A DNA stretch of 64,000 bases, taken from NCBI RefSeq assembly GCF_000834635.1, contig NZ_JXQV01000030.1, positions 186,001 through 250,000 of the forward strand, written 5' to 3'. Below, one piece after another: positions 18,900-27,998 of this stretch; within the stretch, counting starts at the first letter, position 1, and each line of letters opens with the position of its first letter. The stretch comes from Agrobacterium tumefaciens (GTDB taxonomy: Bacteria > Pseudomonadota > Alphaproteobacteria > Rhizobiales > Rhizobiaceae). The notes under the pieces were generated by a model, which saw only the letters and a program-made list of their open reading frames with translations, did not search any database and was not told where the DNA came from. Made by a program: the position numbers and the translations under genes.

Positions 18900-21497
18900 A
18901 TGACCAAGGTCAGCCAAGCCAGCGACAATGATTTTCCGTTGGTGGACAGGCGCGCCCGATCTGGCACCCTGTTGCGCATTCTGTTGCTTGCACTTGTGCT
19001 TGTGGCCGCTGCCGTCGGTTTTGTCTATTTCAAGGACTCGCTGGAAAATGAGGTTGTCCTCGGTATCCTCGGCATTCTTGCGATGCTGGGCATCTTCTTT
19101 CTGGTGTCGTCTGCCATTGGCTTCATCGAGGTCATGCCGCAATCCCAGTCCGATGGTATGGCGAGGCGCTTCCTCTCTTCTCACCCGGATGGAACGCTGA
19201 TCACCGATATCAAGGGTCGCCTGGTTTATGCCAACGCGACCTATTGCCAGATGACGGGCGCGACACGGGCAACCGACATTCAGAGCCTTGAAACGCTGCT
19301 TTCAAAAGACAGGGAATCGACCGAGGCGCTGTACCGGCTGATCAACGGCCTGCGCGATGAGAAAAATGGCTATGAGGAGTTTCGGCTCCTCCGACCTTTG
19401 AGCGAAACGAAATCTCAGGCGGGTCCGCACTGGTATCGCCTGAAAGCGCGGTTGCTCAAGGACACGAGCGACAATACCCTGCACGTGTTTCAGATTGCCG
19501 ATATCACCACCGAACGTGAAGATCAGGAGCGGTTTTTCCGCGAGTTGCAGAATGCTATCGACTACCTCGACCATGCTCCTGCCGGCTTCTTTTCTGCGGG
19601 CAAGAAGGGCGAGATTGTCTATCTGAATGCGACGCTCTCACAATGGCTCGGAATTGATCTGGCGCAGTTTTCACCGGGATCGCTGACGGTATCCGATATC
19701 GTGGCCGGGGAAGGGATGGCGCTGATTGAGTCCGTTCATCCGCAGGCGGGCACGAACCGCACGGAGATGCTGGATCTGGACATGCGCCGGGTCAACGGCC
19801 AGAGCATGCCGGCGCGGCTGGTGCATCAGGTTACCGCCACACGCGATGGCGCACCGGGCGAAAGCCGCACCATTGTACTGATGCGCTCAAAGGGCAAGGA
19901 AGATGCCGAATCGGCGTCCGCCATGCGATTTACCCGGTTCTTCAACAATACTCCGATGGCGATTGCCTCTCTGGATGGCGAAGGGCGCATTCTGCGCACC
20001 AATGCGCCGTTCCTCAAACTGTTCTCGGGCATTGTCGGGCGTGACGATATCGACAACGGCATCGTTCTAGATGCGGTGCTGCTGGAAATTGACAAGCCGA
20101 AACTGTTGCAGGCAATCGAAGCCGCAAAGGATGGTCAGGGCGATATAGCGCCTTTCGACTCGCGCCATCCGACCGATGAGACACGGCATTTCCGTTTCTA
20201 TGTTCACGCTGTGCTGGATCAGGATGACGAGGCGCCGGAAGAGGTTGCCATTGTTTACGCCATCGAAGTGACCGAGCAAAAAGCGCTTGAGACGCAGATG
20301 GCGCAGACGCAGAAGATGAATGCGGTCGGCACGCTGGCTGGCGGCATCGCGCACGACTTCAACAACGTTCTGACAGCCATTCTTCTGTCATCCGACCACT
20401 TGCTGCTTCAGGCGCGCCCGGCGGATGCAAGCTTTGCAGACCTTATGGAGATCAAGCGCAATGCCAACCGCGCTGCGGTTCTCGTGCGGCAGTTGCTGGC
20501 CTTCTCCCGCAAGCAGACGATGCGCCCGGCCGTGCTGAACCTGACCGATGTTATTGGCGATCTCAGGATGCTGGTTGACCGGTTGATTTCCGGCACGAAT
20601 GTCAAGCTCGAGGTGGACTACGGTCGTGACCTCTGGCCGGTTAAAACCGATCTTTCGCAGTTCGAGCAGGTGCTGATCAACCTTTGCGTCAATGCGCGCG
20701 ATGCGATGCCGCAGGGCGGAAAAATCAAGATCATCACTCGCAATATGGCTGCGGATCAGGTTATCGCGCTTGGGCGTGCAGACCTGCCGCAGGAAGATCT
20801 CGTTATGATCGAAGTGGCCGATACCGGCACCGGTATTCCGCCCGAGATCATGGACAAGATTTTCGAGCCCTTCTTCACCACCAAGGAAGTGGGCAAGGGG
20901 ACCGGGCTTGGTCTTTCGATGGTCTATGGCATCGTCAAGCAATCGGGCGGCTATATCTATCCGGATTCGGAAGTGGGCAAAGGCACGGCCTTCCGCATCT
21001 TCCTGCCGCGTCACATTATCGAAGTGGTGCATCAGACCGAAGAAGAGATCGCTGCACGCACAATCGCAGATGCCGCTGCCGCAAAGGACGTGGCAAAGGC
21101 GGAGTTGCTTGATCTGACGGGCAAGTCCGCTGTCGTGCTGTTGGTTGAGGACGAGGAAGCAGTGCGCCGTGGTGGAAAGCGTATGCTGGAAACGCGCGGC
21201 TACACGGTGCATGAGGCAGGCTCTGGCACCGAGGCGCTTGAGGTGCTGGAAGAGCTGGAAGGCAAGGTCGATATTGTCGTTTCGGACGTCGTGATGCCCG
21301 AAATGGACGGACCGACGCTGCTGCGTGAGCTTCGCAAGACCTATCCGGACATGAAGTTCATTTTCGTTTCTGGATATGCGGAAGACGCCTTCGCCAGAAA
21401 CTTGCCCGCCGACGCCAAATTCGGTTTTCTTCCAAAGCCGTTCTCCTTGAAACAGCTTGCTGTTGCCGTGCGTGAAATGCTCGATAGTGAAAATTGA
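18900..21497 (+). CDS. cckA: Hybrid sensor histidine kinase CckA
   Basis: 865 residues. In Caulobacter and rhizobia CckA phosphorylates CtrA and CpdR through ChpT and so controls the cell cycle. Order: two membrane helices (about 26-45 and 52-76), PAS-type regions (about 95-450), HisKA with His485 in [19 protein letters not shown], an ATPase domain with the N box [16 protein letters not shown], the G box [10 protein letters not shown] and [20 protein letters not shown], and a C-terminal receiver with Asp796 in [17 protein letters not shown] 18900 is chosen with AAGGG upstream; an earlier in-frame start (18852) lacks support. Transcribed alone. Confidence 0.94.
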   Translation: MTKVSQASDNDFPLVDRRARSGTLLRILLLALVLVAAAVGFVYFKDSLENEVVLGILGILAMLGIFFLVSSAIGFIEVMPQSQSDGMARRFLSSHPDGTLITDIKGRLVYANATYCQMTGATRATDIQSLETLLSKDRESTEALYRLINGLRDEKNGYEEFRLLRPLSETKSQAGPHWYRLKARLLKDTSDNTLHVFQIADITTEREDQERFFRELQNAIDYLDHAPAGFFSAGKKGEIVYLNATLSQWLGIDLAQFSPGSLTVSDIVAGEGMALIESVHPQAGTNRTEMLDLDMRRVNGQSMPARLVHQVTATRDGAPGESRTIVLMRSKGKEDAESASAMRFTRFFNNTPMAIASLDGEGRILRTNAPFLKLFSGIVGRDDIDNGIVLDAVLLEIDKPKLLQAIEAAKDGQGDIAPFDSRHPTDETRHFRFYVHAVLDQDDEAPEEVAIVYAIEVTEQKALETQMAQTQKMNAVGTLAGGIAHDFNNVLTAILLSSDHLLLQARPADASFADLMEIKRNANRAAVLVRQLLAFSRKQTMRPAVLNLTDVIGDLRMLVDRLISGTNVKLEVDYGRDLWPVKTDLSQFEQVLINLCVNARDAMPQGGKIKIITRNMAADQVIALGRADLPQEDLVMIEVADTGTGIPPEIMDKIFEPFFTTKEVGKGTGLGLSMVYGIVKQSGGYIYPDSEVGKGTAFRIFLPRHIIEVVHQTEEEIAARTIADAAAAKDVAKAELLDLTGKSAVVLLVEDEEAVRRGGKRMLETRGYTVHEAGSGTEALEVLEELEGKVDIVVSDVVMPEMDGPTLLRELRKTYPDMKFIFVSGYAEDAFARNLPADAKFGFLPKPFSLKQLAVAVREMLDSEN

Positions 21498-21512
21498 CAG
21501 GTCACGGGACTT

Positions 21513-21538
21513 CAAATACCCTGATTTCCGGGTATTTG
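21513..21538 (+). terminator. Hairpin after cckA
   Basis: CAAATACCC / GGGTATTTG with an eight-base loop, 16 bases past the cckA stop. It is not followed by a T-run, so termination is only likely, not certain. Confidence 0.5.
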
Positions 21539-21607
21539 GAGATCGTGCGTTGACAAGCTGGCCTATCGAAGCCTTGCGTCTCCACTTTCGCCATTTGGAG
21601 GCGCAAA

Positions 21608-22309
21608 ATTTACGATGACCTGCTGATACAGCTGCAGAATAACAAGACGCTGGACGAAGTCGGAGACACGCTGGCCGAAATCCAGGCTCTCTTCGGGTTC
21701 CGTTGCTACTACGTGCTCGATATGTCGCGTCTGGTGGCAGAGGAACCGATCTCTTCGCTCTTTCCCTTCAATATCGCATCTTCCATCGTCTACAAGCTGG
21801 ATGAGGGGCTGACGGATTTCGCGTCCCATCTTTTCACGCATTCGCCTGATACGCTTGGGCCGTTTCAGTGGCAGCTCGACGAGTTGGAAGCCATGGGCTG
21901 CGCCCCACCGGCCATGTTGAAATCATTTCGCGGTTTCGACCTCTCCATGGGGGCAGACTTTCCTCCCTTGGGCATGTTCGGAGCGCCACGGATCATCGGT
22001 TTTGCAGGCGCCAGGCCACCGCTGGATGTCGATGAGCTGGAAAGCCTGAGCGTTTTAATGTTCCAGCTTCACGCCCGCCTGACGGTGATCGGAAACGCGC
22101 GAACGGAAAAGAAGGCGCCGTTGACGAGCCTTGAGCGAGAGATTCTCGGCCTCGCATCAGATGGAGAAAGCTTCGAGACAATTTCAGCGCATATGGAATT
22201 GTCGAGCCGCACGATCAATTATCTTGTTGATTCCATATGCAAGAAAATGGAGGTGGCCACGGTTGAGCATGCCGTTGCGTTGACGTTGAGACGGCGGCTG
22301 GCATCGTGA
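21608..22309 (+). CDS. LuxR-type regulator (solo), probable ATT start
   Basis: About 233 residues. The C-terminus is a LuxR/GerE helix-turn-helix (LTSLEREILGLASDGESFETISAHMELSSRTINYLVDSI). The N-terminal part (DDLLIQLQNNKTLDEVGDTL, then FGFRCYYVLDMSRL) resembles autoinducer-binding domains, but I cannot place the W/Y/D-P ligand residues, so it looks like an orphan LuxR. The frame is open from 21554 and has no ATG, GTG or TTG before 21713. However, GGAGG at 21597-21601 sits exactly 6 bases before an in-frame ATT at 21608. A canonical start at 21713 or 21722 would remove 35 or more family-like residues. No synthase gene is nearby. Confidence 0.72.
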   Translation: MYDDLLIQLQNNKTLDEVGDTLAEIQALFGFRCYYVLDMSRLVAEEPISSLFPFNIASSIVYKLDEGLTDFASHLFTHSPDTLGPFQWQLDELEAMGCAPPAMLKSFRGFDLSMGADFPPLGMFGAPRIIGFAGARPPLDVDELESLSVLMFQLHARLTVIGNARTEKKAPLTSLEREILGLASDGESFETISAHMELSSRTINYLVDSICKKMEVATVEHAVALTLRRRLAS

Positions 22310-22490
22310 GGCGCTATTTTCAGCAGGCAGCCGCGTTTCGGTGAACTGTTTCATCGCGGGAACGGATTATTGATTGCAGTGCGGCGCAAGGGGCTTAAAA
22401 TCACGTTGTAACGACCTAAATAGAGGTCAGCGAAATTCTGGCGCGCCCCAATAAGGAGTGGAGCGTGTTTGATCTGGAGAATGATAAAAA

Positions 22491-22844
22491 ATGATCGAGA
22501 AGTCGATCTACATGCAAGGTGATGGTGAAGGGGAAGATGGCGGTCCCAACCGCGGCACATCTGTTATCACCCGCACAAAGCCTAAGACAAAAAAGCCCAA
22601 TCTGTACCGTGTTCTTTTACTGAACGACGATTATACTCCCATGGAGTTTGTCATTCATATTCTGGAGCGTTTTTTCCAGAAGGACAGGGAAGGGGCAACC
22701 CGCATCATGTTGCATGTACACCAGCACGGTGTCGGCGAATGCGGGGTGTTTACATATGAGGTCGCAGAGACAAAAGTAAGTCAGGTCATGGATTTCGCCC
22801 GACAGCACCAGCACCCGCTTCAGTGCGTCATGGAAAAGAAATGA
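22491..22844 (+). CDS. clpS: ATP-dependent Clp protease adaptor ClpS
   Basis: 117 residues. It delivers N-degron substrates to ClpAP. The core [25 protein letters not shown] is textbook, and [19 protein letters not shown] completes the fold. The first about 35 residues are a disordered extension. GGAGA lies 10 bases before ATG 22491; ATG 22512 ([11 protein letters not shown]) is a possible alternative. It is followed 10 bases later by clpA, the partner unfoldase, as one operon. Confidence 0.97.
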   Translation: MIEKSIYMQGDGEGEDGGPNRGTSVITRTKPKTKKPNLYRVLLLNDDYTPMEFVIHILERFFQKDREGATRIMLHVHQHGVGECGVFTYEVAETKVSQVMDFARQHQHPLQCVMEKK

Positions 22845-22854
22845 GGATCGCAAC

Positions 22855-25356
22855 GTGCCAACTTTTTCCCCAAGTCTAGAGAAGGCGCTGCATCAGGCAC
22901 TGACCTTTGCTAACGACCGCCACCACGAATATGCGACGCTGGAGCACCTTTTGCTGGCGCTGATAGAGGACGCGGATGCGGCAGCCGTGATGGGTGCCTG
23001 CAACGTAGATCTGGACGCGCTTAAAAAGACAGTTGTCGATTATGTCGACAATGAATTGTCCAACCTTGTTACGGGTTACGATGAGGATTCAAAGCCGACT
23101 TCTGGCTTCCAGCGTGTGATCCAGCGCGCCGTCATTCATGTGCAGTCCTCCGGTCGTGAAGAAGTCACCGGCGCCAATGTGCTGGTTGCCATCTTCGCCG
23201 AGCGCGAAAGCCACGCCGCTTACTTCCTGCAAGAGCAGGAAATGACACGCTACGACGCTGTGAACTTCATTTCTCACGGGATTGGCAAGCGTCCCGGCAC
23301 ATCCCAGACCCGCACGCCACGCGGTTCCGAGGAGAGCGAGAGCGAATCCAAGCCACCACGCAGCAGCTCTGACGACGACAACGCAGCGCCCAAGAAGCAG
23401 CCGGATGCGCTGAAAGCCTATTGCGTCAACCTCAACGATAAGGCCCGCAACGGCAAGATCGATCCGCTGATTGGTCGCCATGCAGAGGTGAACCGTACGA
23501 TCCAGATCCTGTGCCGTCGTTCCAAGAACAATCCGCTTTATGTCGGTGACCCCGGCGTCGGCAAGACGGCGATTGCCGAAGGTCTGGCCAAGCGTATCGT
23601 CGAAGGCAAAGTGCCAGAAGCATTGAAGAATGACACGATCTTCTCCCTCGATATGGGCACGCTTCTGGCGGGCACACGTTATCGCGGGGACTTTGAAGAG
23701 CGTTTGAAGCAAGTCGTCAAAGAGCTCGAAGAATATCCCGGCGCGGTGCTTTTCATCGATGAAATTCACACCGTGATCGGCGCTGGCGCGACATCGGGCG
23801 GGGCCATGGATGCCTCCAACCTGCTCAAGCCCGCTTTGTCCTCGGGTGCCATCCGTTGCATCGGCTCGACCACCTACAAGGAATATCGCCAGTTCTTCGA
23901 AAAGGACCGCGCGTTGGTACGTCGTTTCCAGAAGATCGACGTCAACGAGCCATCCATCGAAGATGCAATCGAAATCATGAAGGGCCTGAAGCCCTATTTC
24001 GAGAGCTACCACCACCTGCGTTATTCCAACGAAGCCATCAAGGCAGCGGTGGAGCTTTCGGCCCGCTATATTTCTGACCGCAAGCTGCCGGACAAGGCGA
24101 TCGACGTCATCGACGAGACCGGTGCCGCCCAGATGCTGTTGCCGCCATCCAAGCGTCGCAAGCTGATCACCGAAAAGGAGATCGAGGTTACGATCGCCAC
24201 CATGGCTCGCATCCCGGCAAAGACCGTTTCCAAGGATGACGAGATGGTTCTCGCCAATCTTGAGAAAGAGCTGCGATCTGTGGTTTATGGTCAGGATATC
24301 GCGATTGAAGCGCTGTCTACCGCCATCAAGCTTGCACGTGCGGGTCTTCGCGAACCGAACAAGCCCATTGGCTCCTACGTCTTCTCCGGCCCGACCGGTG
24401 TGGGCAAGACGGAAGTTGCCAAGCAACTGGCTGCCTCGCTCGGCGTTGAAATGCTGCGCTTCGACATGTCGGAATATATGGAGCGGCATACGGTTTCGCG
24501 TCTTCTGGGTGCACCTCCCGGCTATGTCGGCTTCGACCAGGGTGGGCTTCTGACGGATGGTGTGGATCAGCATCCACACTCTGTGGTGCTGCTCGACGAA
24601 ATCGAAAAAGCGCATCCAGACATCTACAACATCCTGTTGCAGGTGATGGATCACGGCTCGCTGACAGACCATAACGGCAAGAAGATCGACTTCCGCAACG
24701 TCATTCTGATCATGACGACCAATGCGGGCGCATCCGAAATGGCCAGGTCGGCCATTGGTTTCGGTTCTTCCAAGCGCACGGGTGAGGATGAAGAGGCGCT
24801 CAACCGCCTGTTCACACCGGAATTTCGCAACCGTCTGGATGCGATCATTCCGTTCTCGCCGCTTCCGACTGCGGTCATCCACAAGGTGGTGCAGAAGTTC
24901 GTCATGCAGTTGGAAACCCAATTGTCCGAACGCAATGTTACCTTCGACCTGCACGAGGACGCCATCGCCTGGCTTTCTGAAAAGGGCTACGACGAAAAGA
25001 TGGGTGCGCGTCCGCTGGGCCGCGTCATTCAGGAGCACATCAAGAAGCCACTGGCCAATGAGATCCTGTTCGGGAAGCTCAAGAAGGGTGGCGTCGTCAG
25101 CGTGTTCGTGGATAAGAATGATGATGGCACGGATGGTCTCAAGCTGAATGTTCTGCCTGAGACTGCGCCGGTAGAGCCCAAGCCTGAAGCTGAGCTGAAG
25201 GCAGCAAAATCGCCCGGCAAATCGAAAGCCAAGGCAAAGGTGGCAAAGCCTGAGCCGGAAGCCGAGGTTGTGGCTGCTGCGACGGACAAGACGACCGAGG
25301 AGGTCGCTCCCCGCCGCAAGGCAAACACAGTACCGAAGGTGCCTAAAAAGAAGTAA
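22855..25356 (+). CDS. clpA: ATP-dependent Clp protease ATP-binding subunit ClpA
   Basis: 833 residues, GTG start with GAGG upstream. It is an AAA+ unfoldase feeding ClpP: two N-terminal Clp repeats (1-145), an acidic linker (about 150-185), D1 with Walker A GDPGVGKTAIAEG near residue 230 and Walker B LFIDEIHTVIGAG, D2 with Walker A GPTGVGKTEVAKQ near 513 and VVLLDEIEKAHPD. A ClpP-docking IGF-type loop is visible (SAIGFGSSKRTG). It is about 75 residues longer than E. coli ClpA because of a Lys/Ala/Pro/Glu-rich tail (about 758-833). Terminator follows. Confidence 0.97.
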   Translation: MPTFSPSLEKALHQALTFANDRHHEYATLEHLLLALIEDADAAAVMGACNVDLDALKKTVVDYVDNELSNLVTGYDEDSKPTSGFQRVIQRAVIHVQSSGREEVTGANVLVAIFAERESHAAYFLQEQEMTRYDAVNFISHGIGKRPGTSQTRTPRGSEESESESKPPRSSSDDDNAAPKKQPDALKAYCVNLNDKARNGKIDPLIGRHAEVNRTIQILCRRSKNNPLYVGDPGVGKTAIAEGLAKRIVEGKVPEALKNDTIFSLDMGTLLAGTRYRGDFEERLKQVVKELEEYPGAVLFIDEIHTVIGAGATSGGAMDASNLLKPALSSGAIRCIGSTTYKEYRQFFEKDRALVRRFQKIDVNEPSIEDAIEIMKGLKPYFESYHHLRYSNEAIKAAVELSARYISDRKLPDKAIDVIDETGAAQMLLPPSKRRKLITEKEIEVTIATMARIPAKTVSKDDEMVLANLEKELRSVVYGQDIAIEALSTAIKLARAGLREPNKPIGSYVFSGPTGVGKTEVAKQLAASLGVEMLRFDMSEYMERHTVSRLLGAPPGYVGFDQGGLLTDGVDQHPHSVVLLDEIEKAHPDIYNILLQVMDHGSLTDHNGKKIDFRNVILIMTTNAGASEMARSAIGFGSSKRTGEDEEALNRLFTPEFRNRLDAIIPFSPLPTAVIHKVVQKFVMQLETQLSERNVTFDLHEDAIAWLSEKGYDEKMGARPLGRVIQEHIKKPLANEILFGKLKKGGVVSVFVDKNDDGTDGLKLNVLPETAPVEPKPEAELKAAKSPGKSKAKAKVAKPEPEAEVVAAATDKTTEEVAPRRKANTVPKVPKKK

Positions 25357-25393
25357 GCTGCGTTCAATTGCGCCGTGTTCAATGATACAGACC

Positions 25394-25427
25394 AGTGCCG
25401 GGCTTCTTGCCCGGCACTTTATTTTTG
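25394..25427 (+). terminator. Intrinsic terminator of the clpS-clpA operon
   Basis: Stem AGTGCCGGGC (25394-25403) / GCCCGGCACT (25409-25418), loop TTCTT, then TTATTTTTG. Confidence 0.9.
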
Positions 25428-25445
25428 TCGATACCGGATATCCAC

Positions 25446-26201
25446 ATGGATCTAGAACGCGATGCAGACCCCGCTTACCTCTGGTTTTTCAGAGGCATGA
25501 AAGGGATTTTTTCGCTGCCGTCGCTCATTCTCATGATCTCCTTCGTGGGGTTCAGCGCGTTCGCGCTGGAATCGGGCGTTCCGCGCGAAGAAGCGGTTTT
25601 CATGACGCTGGTCATCTGGGCTTTGCCCGCCAAGATGATCCTGATTGGCGCGATGACGAGCGGGGCAGGGTTAGCCACATGCTTTCTCGTAGTAACACTG
25701 TCATCCATCCGCATGATGCCGATGGTGGCCTCCATCGTGCCGGAAATGCGCACCGCCAAGACGCCGACGTGGATTCTACTTTTTCTCTCACACTTCGTCG
25801 CCATCACGGCATGGGTCTATGCCACGCAAAACCTCACCAAGGTGCCAAGGCCCGCGCGTGTGGCTTGGTTTATCGGCTTCGGCATGACACTCACGCTGGT
25901 GAATGCCGCGATCGTTGCCGTCTGCTATGGCGTCGTGGCAGCGTTTCCGCCGCTGGTGGCTGGCGTGCTGTTCTTCCTGACGCCGGTCTATTTCATTTCC
26001 TCGATCTGGGCATCGGCCAAGCACAGCGTTGTCAAGGTGGCCTTCGTCATCGGCGTGATCGGCGGTCCGCTGTTTGCTGTCATCGAGCCGGAATTCGACA
26101 TTCTCTACGCCGGCATTGGTGGTGGAACCTTGGCCTACCTGATTGATCGCTTCTGGTTTCGCCGCAAAATCGAACCTAGTTCAGTGGAGGGAGAGCCATG
26201 A
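25446..26201 (+). CDS. azlC: AzlC-family permease (branched-chain amino acid export type)
   Basis: 251 residues from ATG 25446; a longer frame from 25395 would run through the clpA terminator. Several hydrophobic helices and the AzlC-type segments FRGMKGIFSLPSLILMISFVG and FMTLVIWALPAKMILIGAM are visible. AzlC/AzlD pairs export branched-chain amino acids or analogues across the inner membrane (known from the family; substrate here not shown). Its stop overlaps the next start (ATGATGA), so the two subunits are co-translated. Confidence 0.85.
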   Translation: MDLERDADPAYLWFFRGMKGIFSLPSLILMISFVGFSAFALESGVPREEAVFMTLVIWALPAKMILIGAMTSGAGLATCFLVVTLSSIRMMPMVASIVPEMRTAKTPTWILLFLSHFVAITAWVYATQNLTKVPRPARVAWFIGFGMTLTLVNAAIVAVCYGVVAAFPPLVAGVLFFLTPVYFISSIWASAKHSVVKVAFVIGVIGGPLFAVIEPEFDILYAGIGGGTLAYLIDRFWFRRKIEPSSVEGEP

Positions 26202-26545
26202 TGACCGATGCGTGGTGGGCACCCTATCTCTTCATTGCCATTGCAGGCTGGATTGCGACAGACCTCTGGCGCTGGCTCGGTGTTCTCGCTGGCAACCGCC
26301 TGAAAGAGGGTTCTGAAATCCTCAACTGGGTAAGAGCCGTGGCAACCGCGCTCGTCATGGCCGTCACCGCAAAGCTGATCGTCTTTCCGACAGGTGTTCT
26401 GGAGCAAACGCCGCTTTGGCTGCGCATTGGGGCGGCTGTTGTGGGGTTCCTCGTCTTCCTCCTTGCGCGCCAGAGGGTGATCGTGGGTGTGGTCGTGCCA
26501 CTGTTTTTGCTGGCGGTCGGCCTGTTGGCACTGGGTTTCCGCTAG
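26198..26545 (+). CDS. azlD: AzlD-family small membrane partner of AzlC
   Basis: 115 residues, almost entirely hydrophobic with about four helices (YLFIAIAGWIATDLWRWLGV first). Size, position and overlap with azlC fit AzlD, the small subunit. Start is ATG 26198 or the adjacent ATG 26201. GGAGG lies 6-9 bases upstream. Confidence 0.78.
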   Translation: MMTDAWWAPYLFIAIAGWIATDLWRWLGVLAGNRLKEGSEILNWVRAVATALVMAVTAKLIVFPTGVLEQTPLWLRIGAAVVGFLVFLLARQRVIVGVVVPLFLLAVGLLALGFR

Positions 26546-26605
26546 AGCCAGCATTTACGCGAATTTCAGGCATCTCGTTTATGAAAAGTCGCAATGGAGA
26601 TACCC

Positions 26606-27547
26606 ATGCGATTTTTGCCAGCCGAACGTTTCTTCGCTTTTGTCATTGTCATCATAGCACTTGCTGACCTCACATTGATCAACGTGAGAGGAATAGCGGT
26701 CGATTGGCTGGGTTATGCCCTGCCAGCCTTTGCTGCATTGGCAATGATTGCTGGTGGCCAGTATTATCGTATCCATCGGGGTGAAGAGCGGATCGCGCTC
26801 GCGCTCATCGCCTCTGGCCTGTTCATCATTTTTACGCTCGTCGCATCTGTCTTCAACTATATGCTGCTGCCAATCACGGCTGCGCCTGGAGATGTGCTGC
26901 TGGCACATGTGGATGCGTTATTCGGTTACAACTGGCCAGAAGCCGTTGCATTGGTGGCCGAATGTCGCGCGTTATCCCGGACGCTTTATTATGTTTATTT
27001 CAGTTCTCTGCCACAGCTTGCATTCGTCGTTCTTCTGCTGGGCTTCTCGGGAAAGGCGGAGGCCCTGTGGCACTTCCTGCTGACAGGAGTTTTGGGCGTA
27101 GCGGGCTGCATCGCGATCTGGTTCGCCTTTCCGACCTTTGGTCCTTCGACGCTTTTCGTGCTGTCACCCGATTTGCTGTCGAGGATCGAGCTTGGCGTGA
27201 CGCCGCAATATGGCGAGGAGCTTTTACGTTTGAGCCGTGACGGTCCGACTTACATCTCGCCAGCCAATGTGCTGGGTCTGATCGGATTTCCCTCTTTTCA
27301 TACTGTGATGGCATGTATGTCGGTGGTTTTTCTGGCGCGGTTCAGATGGATTTTTCCGTTCGCGCTTTGCCTCAATGCAATAATGGTGCCCGCCATTCTT
27401 GTTCATGGCGGACACCACTTGAGCGATGTCTTGGGGGGCATTGCTATGTTTGCTGTTGCTTATCTGCTCGGCGGCAAGCTGGTGGCCCGACCGGCGCAGC
27501 CTGATGGGCCGATGAGGCATCCTGAGGTAACCTCACCGCAGCCATGA
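26606..27547 (+). CDS. PAP2-superfamily membrane phosphatase
   Basis: About 313 residues with six or more membrane helices. The C-terminal half has the PAP2 active-site pattern: FPSFHTVMACMSVVF (motif 2) and HGGHHLSDVLGGIAMF (motif 3 with nucleophile-type His and Asp). Such enzymes dephosphorylate lipid phosphates or transfer phospho-headgroups; the long N-terminal membrane part resembles the inositolphosphotransferase-like subgroup. ATG 26606 is chosen because GGAGA lies 6 bases upstream; the in-frame ATG at 26594 has no site. Substrate not known. Confidence 0.82.
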   Translation: MRFLPAERFFAFVIVIIALADLTLINVRGIAVDWLGYALPAFAALAMIAGGQYYRIHRGEERIALALIASGLFIIFTLVASVFNYMLLPITAAPGDVLLAHVDALFGYNWPEAVALVAECRALSRTLYYVYFSSLPQLAFVVLLLGFSGKAEALWHFLLTGVLGVAGCIAIWFAFPTFGPSTLFVLSPDLLSRIELGVTPQYGEELLRLSRDGPTYISPANVLGLIGFPSFHTVMACMSVVFLARFRWIFPFALCLNAIMVPAILVHGGHHLSDVLGGIAMFAVAYLLGGKLVARPAQPDGPMRHPEVTSPQP

Positions 27548-27553
27548 AGTAAA

Positions 27554-27979
27554 TCAGGCTAGCGCCGCCTTGATACGCTCGGCGTGCTCTCTCAACATAT
27601 CCCCATCCGCCATCGCGCCGCTATGCGGCTTCATTGGCTCGGCTTCGTTGCGCGGTATGACGTGGAAGTGCAGGTGAAACACCGTCTGGCCCGCGGCGGG
27701 TTCGTTGAACTGCGCGATATAAACGCCATCGGCATCGAAAGCCTGCTTGGCGGCAATGGCGAGTTTTTGAACGACGGCGATCGTTTTGGCCAGAACATCC
27801 GGGTCAGCGTCCAAAATGTTGCGGGAGCCTGATTTGGGGATGACGAGCAAATGGCCCGGCGCCTGCGGCATCACATCCATAAAGGCCAGCGTGTGGTCGT
27901 CTTCGTAAACCTTTGCGCAAGGGATTTCTCCGCGCAGAATCTTCGCGAAAATGTTGTTGGTGTCATAGGCGGCTGTCAT
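27554..27979 (-). CDS. HIT-family (histidine triad) nucleotide hydrolase
   Basis: 141 residues, cytosolic. The histidine triad VFHLHFHVIPR is present, with the upstream FAKILRGEIPCAKVYEDDHTLAFMD fold signature. HIT proteins hydrolyse nucleotide phosphoramidates. Start is ATG 27979 with GAGGAG about 8 bases upstream; the frame extends upstream into the preceding gene and that part is not coding. It is last in the operon RidA-GDPD-GNAT-HIT, and its stop lies 6 bases from the convergent PAP2 gene. Confidence 0.93.
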   Translation of the reverse strand: MTAAYDTNNIFAKILRGEIPCAKVYEDDHTLAFMDVMPQAPGHLLVIPKSGSRNILDADPDVLAKTIAVVQKLAIAAKQAFDADGVYIAQFNEPAAGQTVFHLHFHVIPRNEAEPMKPHSGAMADGDMLREHAERIKAALA

Positions 27980-27998
27980 CAAATATCTCCTCAAGCAA

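Noticed and set aside
21554-21607. Upstream extension of the LuxR-type frame
   Set aside because: Open but without a start codon or family similarity; it precedes the GGAGG site.
23089-25038. 649-codon open frame antisense to clpA
   Set aside because: Same cause; the translated sequence has no recognisable family and lies wholly inside clpA.
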